Below, piece after piece: positions 39,262 to 43,292 of a stretch of DNA of 43,292 nt. The DNA is from Helicobacter sp. Its GTDB lineage: Bacteria > Campylobacterota > Campylobacteria > Campylobacterales > Helicobacteraceae. Below the pieces are notes generated by a model, which saw only the letters and a list, made by a program, of their open reading frames with translations, searched no databases and was not told the origin of the DNA. Every line of letters starts with the position of its first letter. Positions within the stretch are counted from its first letter, which is position 1. Position numbers and translations under genes: made by a program. The DNA lies in the NCBI GenBank assembly GCA_029264775.1, contig JARHYT010000016.1:1-43292 (forward strand). Direction: 5' to 3'.

Positions 39262-40693
39262 TAGTATAGATTTAGCAAACGATAATATCAATAAACTTTT
39301 TTTTACATATTTTATACCAATGCTAATCTCTATGCTTGCAATAGCTAGCTATATCACTGCTGATGGAATCTTTGTTAATAAAAAACTTGGTGATGATGCT
39401 ATGAAAGCAATCGCTATTGTTTGGCCAATATTTCCTGCAACAGGAGCTTTCTCTTTCATGTTTGCACTTGGAAGTTCAAGCCTTATTAGTTACTATTTAG
39501 CAAAGCAAAAGGTACAAATCGCAAGGATAATTTTTAGTAGCACATGTTATGTATTATTCCCTTTGTCTTTGTTAATTGGTGTTCTAGGGTACATTAATGC
39601 GGAATTTATAATCAATATTCTTGTAAAAGATGTTTCACCAAATATTCATTATATGGCGACTGAATACTTACGCGGTATCTGCATTGGATTTTTTGGTATA
39701 ATCTTGCACCCTGTTTTGGATTATTGCGTAATAAATGATAAAAGACCAAAATTCGCAATGTTTGCAATGTTTGTTGGTGCTAGTTTAAATCTTGTATTTA
39801 ACTACTTGTTTTTGTATGTATGGGAATTTGGAATAATAGGCAGTGCTATTGCTACGACACTTGCCCATATTATCGGCTCATTGATATTATTATGGCATTA
39901 CATAGAAACAAGACATAGATTATTATTGCTATCACTTTTTAATAAGAATCTTGTTGGCAGTGTGCAAAACAAATTAAGCTATATATGCAATAAGCAAGGA
40001 GATTTATACTTTGTATTAAATTTCAAATGGAGCTTTATTGTAAGGGTTATGAAGCTAGGTTCGCCCTATGCTGCTAGTGAAATAAGCGTTAGCATTGTAA
40101 TGTGGTTTTACAATCAGATTCTAAATGGCGTAGGTGGGGGAGATGCTCTAGCAATTTATGGCTGTTTGCTTTATGCTGGATATAATTTTTTTACAATATT
40201 GCTTGCATTGTCAGAATCTGTTCAACCTATTGCAAGCTTTAATTATGGTATGCGTAATTTTATGCGTCTTAAAAAAATTTTAAGTTTTTATATGTGTGCA
40301 ATGCTTATCGCATCATGTTTATTTTATGTAATCTTTTTTATATTCAGTGATTTTGTTGTTGCTTTGTATTTGAAGGACATAACATTAAAAGAACAAAGTG
40401 TAAGTGCTTTGAAAATATACTTTATAGGCTTTTTATTTTTAGGATTCAATATGCTTATCGCATTGTATTTACAGGCATTACAAAGGGCATTAGCTTCACT
40501 AATCGTAACCTTTTCATATACATTTGTTTTTATAATTATATGGTTACCTATTCTAACAAAATACTATGGTTTAAATGGTGCATGGATAAGCTATCCTGTA
40601 TCAGAAATGTGTGCTTTAACTGTAAGTATTATTGTGCTATATGTAACAATAAAAAATGGACTTTATCGCCATGCTAATAAAAGATTGCATTAA
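39242..40693 (+). CDS. MATE family efflux transporter
   Basis: About 12 TM helices; FFTYFIPMLISMLAIASYITADGIFVNKKLGDDAMKAIAIVWPIFP; QPIASFNYGMRNF. ATG 39242 overlapping the pssA end is the likely start. Confidence 0.87.
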   Translation: MTHQKSSSIDLANDNINKLFFTYFIPMLISMLAIASYITADGIFVNKKLGDDAMKAIAIVWPIFPATGAFSFMFALGSSSLISYYLAKQKVQIARIIFSSTCYVLFPLSLLIGVLGYINAEFIINILVKDVSPNIHYMATEYLRGICIGFFGIILHPVLDYCVINDKRPKFAMFAMFVGASLNLVFNYLFLYVWEFGIIGSAIATTLAHIIGSLILLWHYIETRHRLLLLSLFNKNLVGSVQNKLSYICNKQGDLYFVLNFKWSFIVRVMKLGSPYAASEISVSIVMWFYNQILNGVGGGDALAIYGCLLYAGYNFFTILLALSESVQPIASFNYGMRNFMRLKKILSFYMCAMLIASCLFYVIFFIFSDFVVALYLKDITLKEQSVSALKIYFIGFLFLGFNMLIALYLQALQRALASLIVTFSYTFVFIIIWLPILTKYYGLNGAWISYPVSEMCALTVSIIVLYVTIKNGLYRHANKRLH

Positions 40694-40904
40694 TCAAATG
40701 TTAAGGTGCTATATAGACTAAAACAACAATAAGTTTATGTATGCAATAAAAAATATTTACCATATTATAATTATACGAACTAATAAATTCTATTACTATT
40801 TATAATATTTTTCATATAATTTTAATTTATACAATTATTGTTTTAAATTATTTTAAAATTTGCATAAAAACCACTTATAAAAGTAGAAATTAATCTTATT
40901 ATGT

Positions 40905-40910
40905 TATAAT
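40905..40910 (+). promoter_or_regulatory. Putative -10 element (TATAAT) of exbB-exbD-tonB
   Basis: ATGTTATAATCGC upstream of GGAG site and TTG start at 40943. Confidence 0.5.
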
Positions 40911-40942
40911 CGCAAACCTATATCTTAATTTTGGAGAATATT

Positions 40943-41383
40943 TTGCAAGGTTTTATGGAATTTTTAAAGATTTATCTAGATCCTTTAATATTTAGCATTC
41001 TGGGTTTTATGGCTTTGTTAGCAATTTTTTTTAGCATAGAAAGAATGTTGTTTTTTCTTAGACTAAAATTTGATAAATATAAAGATGAGAAAGAGTTAGA
41101 GGAAGATGTAAGCAAGAATCTTACATTATTGTATGTGATTTTTTCAAATGCACCTTATGTAGGATTACTTGGAACTGTTGTTGGGATTATGATTGTTTTT
41201 TATGATATGGGAGATAGTGGCAATATAGATGTAAAGAGTATTACTCTAGGTCTTTCTATGGCACTTAAGGCTACTGCTTTAGGTCTTGTTGTAGCTATTC
41301 CAACATTGATGATTTACAACGCATTTTTAAGAATGGCAGACACAAGGGTAAATAGGTTTAGAATCTTAAAAGATAAGTCATAG
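40943..41383 (+). CDS. exbB: ExbB-like MotA/TolQ/ExbB proton channel
   Basis: APYVGLLGTVVGIMIVFYDMG..ITLGLSMALKATALGLVVAIPTLMIYNAF; GGAG site 6 nt before TTG 40943. Confidence 0.92.
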   Translation: MQGFMEFLKIYLDPLIFSILGFMALLAIFFSIERMLFFLRLKFDKYKDEKELEEDVSKNLTLLYVIFSNAPYVGLLGTVVGIMIVFYDMGDSGNIDVKSITLGLSMALKATALGLVVAIPTLMIYNAFLRMADTRVNRFRILKDKS

Positions 41384-41397
41384 GTGGGGGGGTTGTC

Positions 41398-41793
41398 TTG
41401 AAAAATATAAAAAGAGGAGATGGCTTAAATATAGTCCCATTTATTGATATTATGTTGGTGTTGTTGGCACTAGTTCTTTCTATATCAACTTTTGTTTCTC
41501 AAGGTAAGATTAAGGTAGATGTGCCAAATGCTAGTAATTCTAAGCAAGAAAATCAAGATGAAGATAAGCCTATTTCCATTGTTGTTGATGAAAACAATGT
41601 GATATATGTTGATGATAAAGAAATGAGCGAAGAAAACTTAGAAGCTTTCGTTAGTGAGATACCAAACGACAAAATGGTAAATTTCAATGGCGATAAAAAG
41701 TGTAGTCTTGATAGACTTGTTTTTGTAATTGATCAGCTAACAAAGAAAGGTCATGAACATGATAAATTTAGAATTAATACGCAACGCAATTAG
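41398..41793 (+). CDS. exbD: ExbD/TolR biopolymer transport protein
   Basis: LNIVPFIDIMLVLLALVLSISTFVSQGKIKVDVPNA; TTG start. Confidence 0.93.
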   Translation: MKNIKRGDGLNIVPFIDIMLVLLALVLSISTFVSQGKIKVDVPNASNSKQENQDEDKPISIVVDENNVIYVDDKEMSEENLEAFVSEIPNDKMVNFNGDKKCSLDRLVFVIDQLTKKGHEHDKFRINTQRN

Positions 41794-42496
41794 AAATCCT
41801 AGTTTCTATGGCGTTACATTATCTTTTGTGGGTGCCGTGGGAATTTTTATCTATAGTGGATATACTAGCTCTAATCTATGGAAAGAAAATGAGGTTGGGG
41901 AAAATTTTGTTACAATACAATTAGCAGCGTTTGCACCTCCAAGTAAGGATAAAGTAGCAGAAAAAATACAAAAGCCAAAACCATTAGTAAAAAAGCGTGA
42001 GGTGCATAAAAAACAAATACAAGCCCCACCTAAACCTGTCATATCAGAGTTACAAGCTATCGAAAAACCACAAGAGGAAGTAAAAGAAGTTAGCAAAGAA
42101 CAAGAAGTTATTAAAGAAGAGGTGCAAGAAGCTAGTGAAGCCACCACTATTAAATCAAGTCCAGACGCATTTGCACAAGAAAATATAAAGATAATGCGTT
42201 TTTCAGAGGGTATGGATAATGAATTTTTAAGGGCTATAAGACTTGCTATACAAAGAAGGCATGAGTATCCACACCTAGCAAGACAAAGAGGCTATGAGGG
42301 AAGAATCATAGTAAAATTTTTACTTGATATGAAAGGTAAAGTATCTAAAATTGAAGTGGTGAAAGCGTCAAAGCATGATATACTTAATAAAGCTGCTGTT
42401 AAGGCAGTTAAGAGAGCTTGCAGAGATTTTCCAAGACCAGATGAGATCACATTCATAGAGATACCCATTGTATATGAATTAAACGCAATGCAATAA
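41753..42496 (+). CDS. tonB: TonB energy transducer
   Basis: N-terminal TM, Pro/Lys/Glu-rich linker, C-term HEYPHLARQRGYEGRIIVKFLLDMKGKVSKIEVVKAS..AAVKAVKRACRDFPRP; overlaps the exbD end. Confidence 0.92.
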   Translation: MNMINLELIRNAIRNPSFYGVTLSFVGAVGIFIYSGYTSSNLWKENEVGENFVTIQLAAFAPPSKDKVAEKIQKPKPLVKKREVHKKQIQAPPKPVISELQAIEKPQEEVKEVSKEQEVIKEEVQEASEATTIKSSPDAFAQENIKIMRFSEGMDNEFLRAIRLAIQRRHEYPHLARQRGYEGRIIVKFLLDMKGKVSKIEVVKASKHDILNKAAVKAVKRACRDFPRPDEITFIEIPIVYELNAMQ

Positions 42497-42506
42497 TTTA
42501 TATTAT

Positions 42507-42539
42507 ATGTCTTATTTGTAGCAATATCAAATAAGACAT
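42507..42539. terminator. Perfect 12-bp inverted repeat downstream of tonB (possible terminator hairpin)
   Basis: ATGTCTTATTTG (42507-42518) - 9 nt loop - CAAATAAGACAT (42528-42539), 11 nt past the tonB stop; no strong U-tract follows. Confidence 0.45.
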
Positions 42540-42696
42540 TATAGACATATTGCTATTATGTTTGATTTGTAAAATCACTATACTGCAAACAAGCAAAATC
42601 ATACAACCAATAATTGAAATATTTTTATGCAATTCAATGAAATAAAATTAATTAACATGATACATAGCAATAATGGAAAATATATAACATAAATAA

Positions 42697-43292
42697 TCAA
42701 AATTTATAAAACTGCTTAGCCTTGTCTAAATCTTGTTCTGTATCAATGCCTATGCTATCACTTTTCACAATAGCAACCTTTATAATCTTATTATAAAAAA
42801 TAGCCCTTAATTGTTCTAATTTCTCTATATTTTCTAATGCAGTTTCAGGTAACTTAGAAAATTCTTCAAGACTATGTTTAAAAAATCCATATAAGCCTAA
42901 ATGCCCTAAATAGCTTTGCTCTGTTAAATCTTTTACATCTCTATGATATGGTATAATAGATCTAGAAAAATATATTGCTTGTTGAGAATTATTTAATACT
43001 ACCTTTACTAAATTGGGGCTTTGTGCTTCATCATATGTAATCTTTTTGGCACATGTTGCCATAAATACATCTTGTTTCATGCAATCTTTTAACGCAAGTA
43101 TTACGCCTTTCTCCAAAAATGGCTCATCAGCTTGTATATTTATAATCACTTCATTATCATTTAACCCTAAAATTCTACTTGCTTCAAGCACACGCAAACT
43201 ACCATTTGGTATATTAGGATCTGTTAATACAGCTTTAATATTATACTTTTTTGCTATATCATAAGTTTCTTGCGAATCTAATGCTAACACTA
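42697..43292 (-). CDS. kdsB: 3-deoxy-manno-octulosonate cytidylyltransferase (N-terminus beyond window edge)
   Basis: LTDPNIPNGSLRVLEASRILGLNDNEVIINIQADEPFLE; AIYFSRSIIPYHRD; HLGLYGF; LEQLRAIFYNKIIKVAIV. Frame open at the right edge. Confidence 0.93.
   Translation of the reverse strand, partial: VLALDSQETYDIAKKYNIKAVLTDPNIPNGSLRVLEASRILGLNDNEVIINIQADEPFLEKGVILALKDCMKQDVFMATCAKKITYDEAQSPNLVKVVLNNSQQAIYFSRSIIPYHRDVKDLTEQSYLGHLGLYGFFKHSLEEFSKLPETALENIEKLEQLRAIFYNKIIKVAIVKSDSIGIDTEQDLDKAKQFYKF

Noticed and set aside
28645-40715. 14-bp repeat TAAGGTGCTATATA at 28645-28658 and 40702-40715
   Set aside because: In a window this AT-rich and long, a 14-mer match is expected by chance; no flanking similarity.
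40700-40904. Possible Fur box upstream of exbB-exbD-tonB
   Set aside because: Iron regulation would be expected, but the AT-rich sequence gives only weak, non-specific similarity to Fur motifs.
1-43292. CRISPR arrays, tRNA/rRNA genes, IS elements or prophage genes
   Set aside because: No regularly spaced direct repeats, no T-loop/acceptor patterns and no transposase or phage-type proteins were seen; an automated scan (tRNAscan-SE, CRISPR finder) would be needed to exclude them formally.

Overview
Low-GC (AT-rich) bacterial chromosomal window whose gene content and protein signatures fit a Helicobacter-like epsilonproteobacterium (Campylobacterota). Most of it is housekeeping: aas (5'-truncated), leuS, trpE, thiE-like, hemD, RDD, metB/mccB-like, cysK/mccA-like, purH, kdsA, tatC/tatB, motB/motA, thiF/moeB-like, an MBL hydrolase, an Hcp-like Sel1 protein, two outer-membrane lipoprotein-like genes, trmL, ilvN/ilvB, dapE, pssA, a MATE transporter, exbB/exbD/tonB and kdsB (truncated at the right edge). 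The most interesting locus is a tightly overlapping five-gene operon (4802-9936). It encodes a PEP-synthase-like kinase, a class I glutamine amidotransferase-type hydrolase, a nucleotidyltransferase, a CysC-like kinase and a CysQ-like 3'-phosphatase. The first four genes match, in type and order, the Campylobacter jejuni phosphoramidate-donor pathway (Cj1418-Cj1417-Cj1416-Cj1415). Here they sit between leuS and trpE, outside any visible capsule locus, with no methyltransferase or transferase nearby and with an added CysQ. Other accessory items: a solitary GmrSD-type DUF262/DUF1524 nuclease gene, a periplasmic endonuclease I, an unusual CSD-like/degenerate-receiver protein, a G7 tract at the exbD start, several long ORF-free gaps, and an over-represented AGAATCT/AGATTCT word. 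No tRNA, rRNA, CRISPR array or insertion sequence was recognised.
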